NCBI RefSeq assembly: GCF_001426755.1
Contig: NZ_LMFJ01000001.1
Coordinates: 2,279,997 to 2,343,996 of the forward strand
Length of the DNA stretch: 64,000 bases
Reading direction: 5' to 3'
From: Aeromicrobium sp. Root495
GTDB taxonomy: Bacteria; Actinomycetota; Actinomycetes; Propionibacteriales; Nocardioidaceae
Shown here: positions 54,191 to 63,742 of the stretch, piece by piece
Layout of the letters: every line of letters starts with the position of its first letter
Position numbering within the stretch: the stretch's first letter is position 1
Position numbers and translations under genes: made by a program
The notes under the pieces: model-generated
The model's database searches: none
Told to the model about the DNA's origin: nothing
What the model saw: the letters and a program-made list of their open reading frames with translations, nothing else

Positions 54191-54816
54191 CACTGGCCTC
54201 CTTCGCTGGGCGAGGCGCCGGCCGAGGGCGAGGCGGAGGGTGTCGGCGTGGTGGCGTCACCGGCCGTGGCCTCGACGGGGGTCACGCTGTCGAACTGGTT
54301 GACCCGCCAGTCGTTGCCGCTGCGGTTGAGCGTGACCTGCCAGCGGAAGCGTCGCACCACGGCGGCCTGGTTGCCCGACGTGATGGAGGCGTTGACGGCG
54401 ACGAGCGCGACGGCCGAGTCGTCGTCGAGGTCGGAGATGGCGACGCTGAGCACCTGCGGGCTGCCGCTCTTCTGCTTCTTGGAGGTGAGGGCGCTGAACA
54501 CGGCGTCGGTCACCTTGGTGAACTGCGTGTAGTAGCCCGCGGTGAGCAGCGGCTTCATGCGCTGCTGGTAGTCGTCCTTCTGGGCGACGTCGTACGTGTT
54601 GTAGACGCTCGCGAAGGTGGTCACGGCCGAGACGACCGCGTCCTGCTCCTCGGTGTCGTCGCCGCCGAGCTGCGAGGACAGGACGCCCACGACGCCACCG
54701 ATGACCGCCAGCACGAGGCCGAGCACCGTCACCACGACGAGCGCGCGGGACAGTCCTGAGCGGGGTGCGGGGTCGGTGGAGCCTCGGTCGGAGGGGGCGC
54801 TCACAGCATCGTTCAC
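54190..54816 (-). CDS. Mce-associated membrane protein (Mam), first
   Basis: A 208-residue protein with one transmembrane helix (about 24-47) and an external NTF2-like domain that ends in a Ser/Pro-rich tail. GTG 54816 overlaps the mceF stop by four bases (GTGA), as in the other junctions of the operon. A GTG at 54849 with an AAGGA site is an alternative that would add eleven residues. Confidence 0.85.
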   Translation of the reverse strand: MNDAVSAPSDRGSTDPAPRSGLSRALVVVTVLGLVLAVIGGVVGVLSSQLGGDDTEEQDAVVSAVTTFASVYNTYDVAQKDDYQQRMKPLLTAGYYTQFTKVTDAVFSALTSKKQKSGSPQVLSVAISDLDDDSAVALVAVNASITSGNQAAVVRRFRWQVTLNRSGNDWRVNQFDSVTPVEATAGDATTPTPSASPSAGASPSEGGQ

Positions 54817-56033
54817 TGGGCTGCCGGGCCGAGCAGGAGCCACTGCCACGTGTCCTTCCCTGAACCGGTGGAGGTCGAGTCCGAGGCGGCCGCGGCCCGG
54901 TCGTTCGTGAGGACGGACTTGCTCGGGTTGCGCGGAACCAACTTCTCGATCTTACAGTCGACGCCCAAGTCGACGGCGCGGTCCTCGACCTTGTTGGGCG
55001 TGCGTCGCGACTGGTACCCGGACGCCGTCCCACCGTTGTTGAGGTAGCTGCAGGTCTTGGGCTCGGGCGTGATGACGAGGCCGAACGAGGCGTCGAACTC
55101 TCCCGGGTCGTCCTTGCTCGGCTTGGCCACGGAATACGTGCCCTCGAGCAGGTACGGGTACAGGATGGAGGCCACCGCGAGCCACTTCTTGTTGCGGGCC
55201 AGCGGCTCGGTGGCCACCTGCAGGTCGGCGAACAGCGACTTGAGGTCCTTGGAGTTCTCGTCGACCGTGGTCCGGACGACCCTGGCGCTGGACGTTCCCT
55301 CGTCGAGCAGACGACGCAGGTCGGCGTCGGAGTCGACGAGCGTGTCGGAGAAGCGCGCCAGGTTGGTGGCGAACTCGCTCAGCTGACCCTGCTTGTCGAC
55401 CTGGGTCTGCAGGACCCCCGCTGAACCCCTGATGAGGGAACGCGTCACGTCGATGTTCTCGGCCGCGGCGTCGATGAACTCCGCCGACGTGTCGATGATG
55501 CGGGCGAGGTCGGGGCCCGTGCCCTCGAAGGCCTGGCCCAGCTCGTCGACGAGCGTCTTGAGGCTCTCGGTGTCGATGGACTTCACGAGGGCGTTGGTGT
55601 TGAGCAGCAGCGTCGTGGTGCTGATGGGGATCTTGGTGTTGGCCTGCGAGATGACGCTCTTGCCGTTGAGGTACGGCGCCGAGCGCGTGCGGGGCTGGAG
55701 GTCGACGTACTGCTCACCGATGGCCGACTTGTTGGCCACGATGGCCTCGACGTCGTCGGAGATCTTGGGAGCGCTCTTCTCGATGTCGAGCGTGACCTCG
55801 ACACCGGAGTCGGTGAAGGCGAGGTCGCCGACCTTGCCCACCGCGATGCCGCGGTAGGTGACCTGGGCGCCCTCGAAGATGCCTCCGGAGTCCTGGAACT
55901 CGGCCTTCACCGGGAAGGTGCGCTCGACCACGAGGCGGTCGACCTGAGCGTAACGACCGCCCACGAAGGCGCCACCGACGAGGGTGACGATCGCGAAGAC
56001 GATCAGCTGGATCTTGGTCAGACGACTGATCAC
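54813..56033 (-). CDS. mceF: Mce-family protein F
   Basis: A 406-residue protein: an N-terminal membrane anchor (about 8-30), the MCE/MlaD beta-barrel domain (about 38-115, with GAQVTYRGIAVGKVGDL) and a long helical stretch (about 140-290). The end is a cysteine-containing variable region. MCE proteins form a hexameric tube that carries lipids or sterols across the cell envelope to the YrbE permeases. The start overlaps the mceE stop (ATGA). It is the sixth of the six paralogues. Confidence 0.92.
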   Translation of the reverse strand: MISRLTKIQLIVFAIVTLVGGAFVGGRYAQVDRLVVERTFPVKAEFQDSGGIFEGAQVTYRGIAVGKVGDLAFTDSGVEVTLDIEKSAPKISDDVEAIVANKSAIGEQYVDLQPRTRSAPYLNGKSVISQANTKIPISTTTLLLNTNALVKSIDTESLKTLVDELGQAFEGTGPDLARIIDTSAEFIDAAAENIDVTRSLIRGSAGVLQTQVDKQGQLSEFATNLARFSDTLVDSDADLRRLLDEGTSSARVVRTTVDENSKDLKSLFADLQVATEPLARNKKWLAVASILYPYLLEGTYSVAKPSKDDPGEFDASFGLVITPEPKTCSYLNNGGTASGYQSRRTPNKVEDRAVDLGVDCKIEKLVPRNPSKSVLTNDRAAAASDSTSTGSGKDTWQWLLLGPAAQ

Positions 56034-57469
56034 TGGTTCACCACCGGAGCGAGGAGGACCCGACCGACGTCGGTGCTGGCCGCCTGGGCGAAGTCCGAGA
56101 CCACACTGGTCCGGCAGCTGCCCAGGATCTTGCAGATGCCCGGCACCGGGTCGCTCGAGCCCGTGGGCGCGGTCGACCTCGTGCTGGGCGAGGCCGAGGG
56201 CTGGGGCTTGGCACCGTTGCCGAGGCCTGTGAGGCCGTCGGTGACGGCGGAGGGGACCAGTCCGTCGACGAGGTCGACGAGCGGGTCGGCCGCAGACGCG
56301 CCCGAGGTCCCGGAGGTGCCCTCGGCCCCGGCTGCCGTGGGCAGGGCCGGGAGGCCCCCGCCCGCCAGCGCGCCGCCGAGGGACAGCACGCCCTTGAGCA
56401 GGTTGGTGACCTGGTCCGGGTCGAGCTGCAGGCGGATGGACAGGTTGGAGTAGTCGCCGAAGCAGGCGCCCTGGGAGACCTTCTGCTGGATCGACATGTC
56501 GGCGTCGGAGCAGCCGAGCTCGGCGCGGGCGAGGCTGCCGCCCACGACGCCGTCGGTGAACGGGAAGCTCAGGAAGGCCTGTGTGGCCTTGGGGAGGCTG
56601 TCGCCGGCGTCGGCCAGGCCCTTGAGCGTGGGCTCGAGGTCGCGCAGCGTGGCGAGGGTGTCGGCCTTGGAGCGGCGGATGACGCCCGTGGCGACGTCGC
56701 CGAGTCGGTTGAGCGACTGCAGGAGGCCCACGAGCTCGTCGCGCTGGTCGTTGACGACCTTGAGGGCCGCCGGCAGCTCGTCGAGCGCGTTGGTGATGTT
56801 GTCGGTCTGCTTGTTGGTCTCCACCGCGAGGCGGTTGACCTTCTCGAGCGCACCGAGGATGGCCGTCTTGTTGTCGTCGAGCTGGCCCAGGAAGCCCGTG
56901 GCCGTCTGGAGCAGCTCCTTGACCTCGGGCTCGTTGCCGTCGAGCGACTTGCTGAGCTCACGGACGATCGTGTTGGTCTTGTCGAGGCCGCCACCGTTGA
57001 ACAGCAGCGAGGCCGCGCCCAGGACCTCCTCGATGTCGGGGTTGCGCCCCGAGCGGTCGAGCGGGATCTTGTCGCCGTCGGAGAGCCGTCCGTTGCCGCC
57101 CTGGGCGGGTGCGCCGAGCGACACGAACTTCTCGCCCAGCAGGCTGGACTGACGGATCGTGGCCTCGGCGTCGTCGGGGAGCTTGACGTCGCGGTTGATC
57201 TGGAGCGTGGCCTCGGCGACCCAGCCCTTGAGCTTGATGTCGGTGACCTTGCCGACCGCGATGTCGTCGACGCGCACCGCGCTCTGGGGCACGAGGTCGA
57301 GGACGTCGCGGAACTGCACGGTGACCGTGTACGGGTCGCTGCCGACGTCGGCACCGCCGGGCAGCGGCAGGTCGTAGGGCGAGAAGCCACAGCCCGAGAG
57401 GGCCAGGAGCGACGCGAACGCGACGGTCACGCCGCGGCGCAGGCGACGGGTCTTCAGCGAGGACGTCAT
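56030..57469 (-). CDS. mceE: Mce-family lipoprotein E
   Basis: A 479-residue member with a lipobox LSGC (C27) instead of a plain membrane anchor, the usual property of MceE. The MCE domain (about 45-125, SAVRVDDIAVGKVTDI), helical rod (about 150-310) and a Gly/Ala/Ser-rich tail follow. ATG 57469 shares a base with the mceD stop. The tail (about 375-455) is low complexity. Confidence 0.92.
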   Translation of the reverse strand: MTSSLKTRRLRRGVTVAFASLLALSGCGFSPYDLPLPGGADVGSDPYTVTVQFRDVLDLVPQSAVRVDDIAVGKVTDIKLKGWVAEATLQINRDVKLPDDAEATIRQSSLLGEKFVSLGAPAQGGNGRLSDGDKIPLDRSGRNPDIEEVLGAASLLFNGGGLDKTNTIVRELSKSLDGNEPEVKELLQTATGFLGQLDDNKTAILGALEKVNRLAVETNKQTDNITNALDELPAALKVVNDQRDELVGLLQSLNRLGDVATGVIRRSKADTLATLRDLEPTLKGLADAGDSLPKATQAFLSFPFTDGVVGGSLARAELGCSDADMSIQQKVSQGACFGDYSNLSIRLQLDPDQVTNLLKGVLSLGGALAGGGLPALPTAAGAEGTSGTSGASAADPLVDLVDGLVPSAVTDGLTGLGNGAKPQPSASPSTRSTAPTGSSDPVPGICKILGSCRTSVVSDFAQAASTDVGRVLLAPVVNQ

Positions 57470-58653
57470 CACTTCACCGCCAGCATGTCGGAGACGGAGT
57501 CGAGCATGGGGTCCGGTGACGAGGCGGCTGCCGTGCGCGGCAGACCTCCGACGTCGGGGATGCCTGCCCCCAGGTCGGGGAGGATGCCGTCGAGGATGCC
57601 GCCCAGCTGGTTGCACTGGTCGGCGTCGATGTAGTCGCTCAGCGCGCTGCAGAGCACGCTGCCCGGCGCGTCGAGCGCTCCACCCAGGAGCTCCACGAGG
57701 TCGGCACGGTTGTCGAGCGTGCCGGAGTCGCCGTTGTAGGTGAGCGCCACGTTGGACAGCGCCGTGGGGGCGTTGACCGTGAAGGCGTCGATGTCGTCGA
57801 CGTGGTTGCCGAGCACGGTGGCCACCTGGGTGAGGTTCTTGACGTTGCTGCGCAGGGACGAGCGGTTGTCCTTGACCAGGTCGCGCACGTCGATGAGCGC
57901 GAGGCTCAGCGACTTGAGCGTCTTGGCCAGGTCGTCGCGCTCGCCGTCGAGCACCTGCGACACCTTGGCGGTGCTGTCGAAGAACCCGCGGACGGACTCG
58001 TCGTTGCGCTGCAGCAGGGTCACGAAGTCGTTGACCTCGCTCATGCTGCTGAACAGCGCCTCCTTGTTGTTGGAGAGCGTGGTGCTGAGCTTGCCGAAGT
58101 TGCGCAGCGTCTCGTTGAGCTGGGCGCCCTGGCCCTTGAGCTGGGCCGCCGAGTCCTCGACGAGGCTGCTGAGCGCGCCGTTCTTGTTGGCGCCCTTCGG
58201 GCCGAGGGCCACCGACAGGTCGTCGAGCGACTTGTAGATCTGGTCGAGCTCGACGGGGACCGCCGTCTGGTCGACACCGAGCGAGGCGTTGTCGGCCAGC
58301 GCGCTGCCGCCGGAGTAGGCCGGGGCCAGCTGGACGTAGCGGTCGCCGACGATGGACGGCGAGACCACGATGGCCTTGACGTCGGTGGGGAGCTTGATGT
58401 CTCCCTCGTACTCGATGGTGACCCGGACCGAGTCGCCGCGGGGGCTGAGCTCGGTGACCTTGCCGACGGGGACGCCGAGGACCTTGACCTCGGAGCCCTT
58501 GTACAGCGAGTTGGTCTGCGCGAAGTTGACGGTGACCGTCTTGCTGGGGTCGCCCTGGCGGAACATCACGATGACGGCGAGCACCAGGAACAGCACCACG
58601 AGCGCCGTGACGACGCGGGATGCCCCGGCGAAGCGGTTCAGGACCGAGCTCAT
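57469..58653 (-). CDS. mceD: Mce-family protein D
   Basis: A 394-residue member with an N-terminal anchor (about 12-32), an MCE domain (about 38-115, SEVKVLGVPVGKVTEL) and a long coiled helical region (about 130-290). The end is variable and contains two cysteines. It is coupled to mceC by a four-base overlap and to mceE by a one-base overlap. Confidence 0.92.
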   Translation of the reverse strand: MSSVLNRFAGASRVVTALVVLFLVLAVIVMFRQGDPSKTVTVNFAQTNSLYKGSEVKVLGVPVGKVTELSPRGDSVRVTIEYEGDIKLPTDVKAIVVSPSIVGDRYVQLAPAYSGGSALADNASLGVDQTAVPVELDQIYKSLDDLSVALGPKGANKNGALSSLVEDSAAQLKGQGAQLNETLRNFGKLSTTLSNNKEALFSSMSEVNDFVTLLQRNDESVRGFFDSTAKVSQVLDGERDDLAKTLKSLSLALIDVRDLVKDNRSSLRSNVKNLTQVATVLGNHVDDIDAFTVNAPTALSNVALTYNGDSGTLDNRADLVELLGGALDAPGSVLCSALSDYIDADQCNQLGGILDGILPDLGAGIPDVGGLPRTAAASSPDPMLDSVSDMLAVK

Positions 58654-59600
58654 GAGCCTCCTCCGACCTTGACGTAGGTGTCGAACCAGGGACCGGTGCC
58701 CAGCGCGTTGGCGAAGACCCTCAGGAACGTGGGCAGGACCCGCAGCGACTCGTCGAGCTGGTCCTTGTTGCGGCGCAGCAGCGCGGTGACGTCGTCGAGA
58801 CGGTCGAGGGCCGGCTTGAGGTCGGCCTTCACGTCGCCCACGAGTCCCCGCAGCTGCGTGGAGATCGTGTCGGTGGCCACGAGCAGCTGGTGGATGGAGT
58901 CGCGACGGGCCGAGACGGCGTCGAACAGGACGGTGGAGTCCTTGAAGAGCTTCTCGAGCTGGTCGTCACGGGAGTTGAGCACCCCGGTGACCTTCTTGAG
59001 GTTCACGAGCAGCGTGTTGATCTGGTCGTCGCGGGCCGCCAGGTTGGCCGAGAGGTCGGAGACGCCCTGGATGGCTCCCCGGAACTCCTCGGGCGTCCGG
59101 GCCGCGATGTCCGAGAGCGTGGTGAGCGCTGCGGAGATCTGCTTCGTGTCGAGGGCGTCGGTGGTGGTGGACAGCTCGGAGAACGCCTGGACGACGTCGT
59201 AGGGAGCGGTCGTGCGCTTGAGCGGGATGGTGCCTCCGCGCTCCAGCTTGCCTGCCCCCGAGGGACGCAGGGCCAGGAACTCCGCGCCCAGCAGGGTGCG
59301 GATGCCGATGAAGGCCGACGTGTCGGGACCGAGGTCGGTGCCCTTGTCGATCTTGAAGGTGACCTTGACCTTGTTGCCGTCGAGCTCGATCTTCTTGACC
59401 TTGCCGATGGGCACGCCGGCCACGCGGACCTCGTTGCCGGCCTTCAGCGCGCCGATCTCGGCGAACTCGGCGTGGTACGTGTCGCCGGCCCCGATGATGG
59501 GCAGGCTGTCGGCGCGGAACGCCGCCAGCATGAGGGCGGCGATGATGGCGATGCCGACGAACCCGATGATCGTGGGGTTGCGTTCGCGGAACGGCTTCAC
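58650..59600 (-). CDS. mceC: Mce-family protein C
   Basis: A 316-residue member with an anchor (about 9-28), an MCE domain (about 38-115, NEVRVAGVPIGKVKKI) and a helical rod (about 135-300). It is the shortest of the six, with almost no variable C-terminal part. Its four-base overlaps with mceB and mceD suggest fixed stoichiometry. Confidence 0.92.
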   Translation of the reverse strand: MKPFRERNPTIIGFVGIAIIAALMLAAFRADSLPIIGAGDTYHAEFAEIGALKAGNEVRVAGVPIGKVKKIELDGNKVKVTFKIDKGTDLGPDTSAFIGIRTLLGAEFLALRPSGAGKLERGGTIPLKRTTAPYDVVQAFSELSTTTDALDTKQISAALTTLSDIAARTPEEFRGAIQGVSDLSANLAARDDQINTLLVNLKKVTGVLNSRDDQLEKLFKDSTVLFDAVSARRDSIHQLLVATDTISTQLRGLVGDVKADLKPALDRLDDVTALLRRNKDQLDESLRVLPTFLRVFANALGTGPWFDTYVKVGGGS

Positions 59601-60661
59601 TGGTCCCCTCCCGTCTCGCAGCGTGAGCCGCCGACCTTGAGCTTCAACAGCGGCTCCAGGAGCTGGGCGAACTCGGCCGGCAGACCCTTGAGGGTCAGGT
59701 TGATGTTGCAGGCGTAGAAGTTGAACAGGCTGCCGTTGGACGCGAGCGTCGTGAGCTTCTTGAGCTTGATCGGCAGGATCTTGAGCGCCGTGTCGACCGT
59801 CTGCAGGTTCTTGGGCTTGCTCAGGTTGGTGGCGACGCGCTTGAGCTGCTTCACGTCGGCGGCCAGGTCGGGGCGACCCTGGACGAGCAGGTTGGACGTC
59901 TCGGTGGACAGCTCGGAGATGGAGTCGATCGAGTCGAGGATGGCGCCCCGATCGTCCTTGAGCCCGGTGACGAACTGCTGGAGCGTGTCGATCGTGTCGG
60001 TGAGCTGGTCGTCACGGCTGCCGATGGTGTCGAGCACCTGCGACAGGTTGGTGACGACGTCGCCGATGAGCTGGTCGCGGTCGGCCAGGGTCCGGGTGAG
60101 GGACGACGTGCGGGCCAGCAGGTTCTCGACGTTGCCGCTCTCACCCTGCAGCGTCTGCACCAGCTCGAACGCGAGCTTGTTGGTGTCGGACGGCGACAGC
60201 GCCTGGAAGACGGGCTTGAACCCGTTGAGCAGCGTCGTGAGGTCGAGCGCCTCCTGCGTGCGCTCGAGCGGGATGGTGCTGCCCGCCTTGAGGATCGAGG
60301 TGGGGCCGGTGCCGTCCTTGTACAGGTTGAGGTAGCGCTGCCCCACGAGGTTGCGGAACCTCAGCTGGGCCTGCGTGCTCTCGGTGAGCGGCGTGGCCGA
60401 GCGGACCGTGAACTCCACGACCGCCTTGTCCTTGCCGGTGATCTCGACCTTCTTGACCGAGCCGACGGAGACGCCCGCGATGCGGACGTCGTCGCCCTTG
60501 GTGACCCCGGTGGCGTCGGTGAAGACGGCCTTGTACTTGTTGCTGGACTCGAAGCGGATGTTGCTCATCGTCATCATGAGCAGCGCCGTGGCCGCGCCGG
60601 TGACGACGAGGAAGATGATCAGCTTGATGAGGGCGGCGAACGAGGCCTTGTCGAGCTTCAC
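59597..60661 (-). CDS. mceB: Mce-family protein B
   Basis: A 354-residue member with an anchor (about 9-30), an MCE domain (about 38-115, DDVRIAGVSVGSVKKV) and a helical rod (about 140-300). The C-terminal part holds two cysteines (YACNINL and SRCETGG) that might form a disulphide. It overlaps mceA and mceC by four bases each. Confidence 0.92.
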   Translation of the reverse strand: MKLDKASFAALIKLIIFLVVTGAATALLMMTMSNIRFESSNKYKAVFTDATGVTKGDDVRIAGVSVGSVKKVEITGKDKAVVEFTVRSATPLTESTQAQLRFRNLVGQRYLNLYKDGTGPTSILKAGSTIPLERTQEALDLTTLLNGFKPVFQALSPSDTNKLAFELVQTLQGESGNVENLLARTSSLTRTLADRDQLIGDVVTNLSQVLDTIGSRDDQLTDTIDTLQQFVTGLKDDRGAILDSIDSISELSTETSNLLVQGRPDLAADVKQLKRVATNLSKPKNLQTVDTALKILPIKLKKLTTLASNGSLFNFYACNINLTLKGLPAEFAQLLEPLLKLKVGGSRCETGGDQ

Positions 60662-62127
60662 TTGACCGTCACCTCCGACCCACGGATGACCGGGCTCAGC
60701 ATGAGCGACGCGACGTCGGGGACGTCGGCGGCGTCGACGCCGGCGCTCTTGGCCGCGATGGCCTTGAGCACCTTGGCCTGGTCGGGGCTGTCCTGCGCGT
60801 CGAGGCTCGGCGAGTAGTAGCCGGCCTCGGCCAGGGCCGAGACGGCCGCACGGTCGAAGTCGTCGGCGGAGCCGAACTTCGCGTTGTGGTCGCTGGCCAG
60901 GCCGACGAGCTTGTACACCGCAGGGTTGGGGCCGGGGTAGATGGCGCCGTTCAACGGGTCTCCGCCCTTGGCGTAGGTGTCGAGGTCGTCGCAGACGGCA
61001 CCGAGGCCACGCGGGTTGCTGATGGTGACCTTGCCTCCGGTGTCGGGGTCCGTGGCCTGCTTCTTCTCACGCGAGTAGTCGTTGGGGTCGGCCTGGACGG
61101 TGTCGTTGATGACCTTGAAGCTGGGCACGATGGCGGCCTCGCCCTCGGCGTAGGCGGAGGGCTGCTCCGCCAGCGTCTTCAGGTCGATGTGGACCGTGTT
61201 GCCACGGAAGACGCTGTCGAGTCGGGGCAGCAGCGTGGCCATGCCGCCGAGGAAGCACGGGAAGGCCGAGGAGTACTGCGCGGAGATGCCGAGGATGTCG
61301 GCGTTCTGCGAGGCCAGCTTCTCCAGCGTGGCGCCGTTGTCCTTCGTGAAGCGGGTGAGGGTGTTGGCCAGGCGCGTGCCCTCGTCGAAGAACGCCGCGA
61401 GCTGCGTGCGCTTGGCGACGATGGTGTTGCCCGTGGTGACCGAGTTCTTGAGCAGACGGCCGATCTCGGGCATCGCGTCGGCGTAGCCGTCGGACACGGT
61501 GCCCAGCTTGATGACGTCGTCGACGAGCTGCGGCACCTCGGGGTTGATGTCGCGCAGGTAGCTGTTGGCCTTGACCAGGGTCTGGCCCAGCTTGGCGCCG
61601 CGACCGTCGAGGGCCTGGGCGACCGCACTCAGCGTGTACGACAGGTTGGCCGGGTCGACCGCGTCGAGCAGCGGGTACAGGTCGTTGAGGAGCTCCTCGA
61701 CCTCGATCGGCACCTTGGCGCGGGTGATGGTGTCCCCGGCCTGGAGCGACTCGGGACCGCGGTTGGCGTCGGGGATGAGCGAGACGAACTTCTCGCCGAA
61801 CAGGGTCTTGGGGATGATCTGCGCCGAGACGTCGCGCGGGATGCGGCCGATGTCCTCGGGCTTGATGGCGAGCGTGATCTTGACGCCGTCGTCGGTGGGC
61901 TCGAAGTCCTTGACGGAGCCGACGATCATGCCGCGCAGCTTGACGTCGGCGTCCTTGGGCAGGCTGGAACCGGTCTTGGTGGTGAGCAGCGTGACGTCGT
62001 CGGACTTGACGAAGGTCTTGTCGAAGAACGCGTAGGTCACCCACACGAAGAACACCATGATGGCGACGAAGAGGACGCCCAGCACGCGCAGCGAGCCGGG
62101 CTTCTCGGCGAAGGAGGTACGGGCCAT
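60658..62127 (-). CDS. mceA: Mce-family protein A
   Basis: A 489-residue member, the first MCE gene after the permeases. It has an anchor (about 14-35), an MCE domain (about 40-120, ADVKLRGMIVGSVKDF), a helical rod (about 145-290) and a long C-terminal domain (about 300-480) with two cysteines. Together the six Mce proteins likely make one hetero-hexamer. The natural substrate is not evident; cholesterol, other sterols and fatty acids are known for related mycobacterial systems. Confidence 0.92.
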   Translation of the reverse strand: MARTSFAEKPGSLRVLGVLFVAIMVFFVWVTYAFFDKTFVKSDDVTLLTTKTGSSLPKDADVKLRGMIVGSVKDFEPTDDGVKITLAIKPEDIGRIPRDVSAQIIPKTLFGEKFVSLIPDANRGPESLQAGDTITRAKVPIEVEELLNDLYPLLDAVDPANLSYTLSAVAQALDGRGAKLGQTLVKANSYLRDINPEVPQLVDDVIKLGTVSDGYADAMPEIGRLLKNSVTTGNTIVAKRTQLAAFFDEGTRLANTLTRFTKDNGATLEKLASQNADILGISAQYSSAFPCFLGGMATLLPRLDSVFRGNTVHIDLKTLAEQPSAYAEGEAAIVPSFKVINDTVQADPNDYSREKKQATDPDTGGKVTISNPRGLGAVCDDLDTYAKGGDPLNGAIYPGPNPAVYKLVGLASDHNAKFGSADDFDRAAVSALAEAGYYSPSLDAQDSPDQAKVLKAIAAKSAGVDAADVPDVASLMLSPVIRGSEVTVK

Positions 62128-62132
62128 GGTCG

Positions 62133-62963
62133 CTAACCCGCCAATCTGACAGTCGTGGTGGCACCCCAGATGGCCATGGAGGCCAGGAGGTCGACGACGT
62201 TCACGGCGACGATCGACGTGCGCACCGCGCGTCCGACCGCCAGGCCGACGCCTGCGGGTCCGCCCGAGGCGTAGTAGCCGTGGTAGCAGTGGATGAGGAT
62301 CACGACGACCGAGAAGATCAGTACCTTCGCGAACGACCAGAGCACGTCACCCGGTGGCAGGAACGTCGTGAAGTAGTGGTCGTACGTGCCCGGACTCTGC
62401 CCGTTGATCTGGGTGATCGTGAGACGTGTCGCGAAGTACGAGGACAGCAGGCCCACGATGTAGAGCGGGACGACGGCGATGAGGCCGGCGAGCACCCGGG
62501 TGGTGACCAGGAACTGCATCGAGGGGATGGCCATCGTCTCGAGGGCGTCGACCTCCTCGGAGATCCGCATCGAGCCGAGCTGCGCGGTGAAGCCACAGCC
62601 GACCGTGGCGGCGAGCGCGATGCCGGCCACGATGGGGGCGATCTCACGCGTGTTGAAGTAGGCCGAGACGAATCCCGTGAGCGCCGCGGTGCCGAGCTGG
62701 TCGAGGGCCGCGTAGCCCTGGATGCCGACCTCGGTGCCGGTGAAGAAGCACATGGCCACGATGACGCCGACCGTGCCGCCGATGACGGCGAGCGAGCCGG
62801 AGCCCAGCGCGACCTCGGCGAGGAGACGGACGATCTCCTTGCCGTAGTTCTTGATGGTGCGAGGGACGGCGCCGAGCACGCGTGCGTAGAACAGGAGCTG
62901 GCGGCCCAGCTCCTCGACGCGGGTCGTGGGTCCCTGGTACAGGGAGGCGAGACGAGAGGCCAT
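62133..62963 (-). CDS. yrbEB: YrbE-type ABC permease B (MlaE family)
   Basis: A 276-residue integral membrane permease with five or six helices, the transmembrane part of the Mce transporter. The conserved MlaE region includes GCGFTAQLGSMRISEEVDALE and FNTREIAPIVAGI. ATG 62963 has AAGGGG upstream; a GTG at 62969 overlaps the yrbEA stop and is the alternative. Confidence 0.93.
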   Translation of the reverse strand: MASRLASLYQGPTTRVEELGRQLLFYARVLGAVPRTIKNYGKEIVRLLAEVALGSGSLAVIGGTVGVIVAMCFFTGTEVGIQGYAALDQLGTAALTGFVSAYFNTREIAPIVAGIALAATVGCGFTAQLGSMRISEEVDALETMAIPSMQFLVTTRVLAGLIAVVPLYIVGLLSSYFATRLTITQINGQSPGTYDHYFTTFLPPGDVLWSFAKVLIFSVVVILIHCYHGYYASGGPAGVGLAVGRAVRTSIVAVNVVDLLASMAIWGATTTVRLAG

Positions 62964-62965
62964 GG

Positions 62966-63742
62966 TCACATCCCCTTCGCCGGGACGATCTGGAGGTACA
63001 TGGCCGAGATGAAGAAGTTGACCACGAACAGCAGGAGGAAGGTGATGACGACGGCCTCGTTCACGGCGTCGCCGACGCCCTTGGGTCCGCCCTTGGCGTT
63101 CATGCCCTTGTAGGCGGCCACGATGGCGGCGATGAAGCCGAAGATGAGGGCCTTGACCATGCCCTGGTAGACGTCGGGCAGCTGGGCCAGTGCGGTGAAG
63201 GACGCTAGATAGGCACCTGGTGTGCCGCCTTGCAGCACGACGTTGAAGACGTAGCCGCCGGCCACGCCCACGATGGAGACCAGTCCGTTCAGGAACACCG
63301 CGATGAGCATGCAGGCCAGGACGCGAGGCACGACGAGACGCTGGATGGGGTCGATGCCCAGCACCATCATGGCGTCGAGCTCCTCGCGGATCTTGCGAGC
63401 GCCGAAGTCGGCGGCGATCGCCGATCCCGCCGCACCCGCGATGAGCAGGGCGGTGGCGATGGGGCCGGCCTCACGGACGACCGCCAGGACGGCGGCGGAG
63501 CCGGTGAAGGACTGCGCACCGAACTGCTTGATCAGGCCACCGACCTGCAGCGCGATGACGGCGCCGAAGGGGATGGCGACCAGCGCGGTGGGCACGATCG
63601 TCACGGTGACGATGAACCAGGCCTGCTGGAGGAACTCCTTCAGCTGGAAGGGGCGGCGGAACAACGCGACCGCCACGTCCAGCATGAAGGCGAAGAGGCC
63701 GCCGGCCACGCGGGCCGGCGCCGTGATCTGGGCAGTGCTCAC
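62966..63742 (-). CDS. yrbEA: YrbE-type ABC permease A (MlaE family)
   Basis: A 258-residue permease that pairs with YrbEB. The MlaE motif reads GSAIAADFGARKIREELDAM, with VVREAGPIATALLIAG before it. The GTG start overlaps the ATPase stop by four bases (GTGA), linking permease and ATPase synthesis. Its last residues run into yrbEB. Confidence 0.93.
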   Translation of the reverse strand: MSTAQITAPARVAGGLFAFMLDVAVALFRRPFQLKEFLQQAWFIVTVTIVPTALVAIPFGAVIALQVGGLIKQFGAQSFTGSAAVLAVVREAGPIATALLIAGAAGSAIAADFGARKIREELDAMMVLGIDPIQRLVVPRVLACMLIAVFLNGLVSIVGVAGGYVFNVVLQGGTPGAYLASFTALAQLPDVYQGMVKALIFGFIAAIVAAYKGMNAKGGPKGVGDAVNEAVVITFLLLFVVNFFISAMYLQIVPAKGM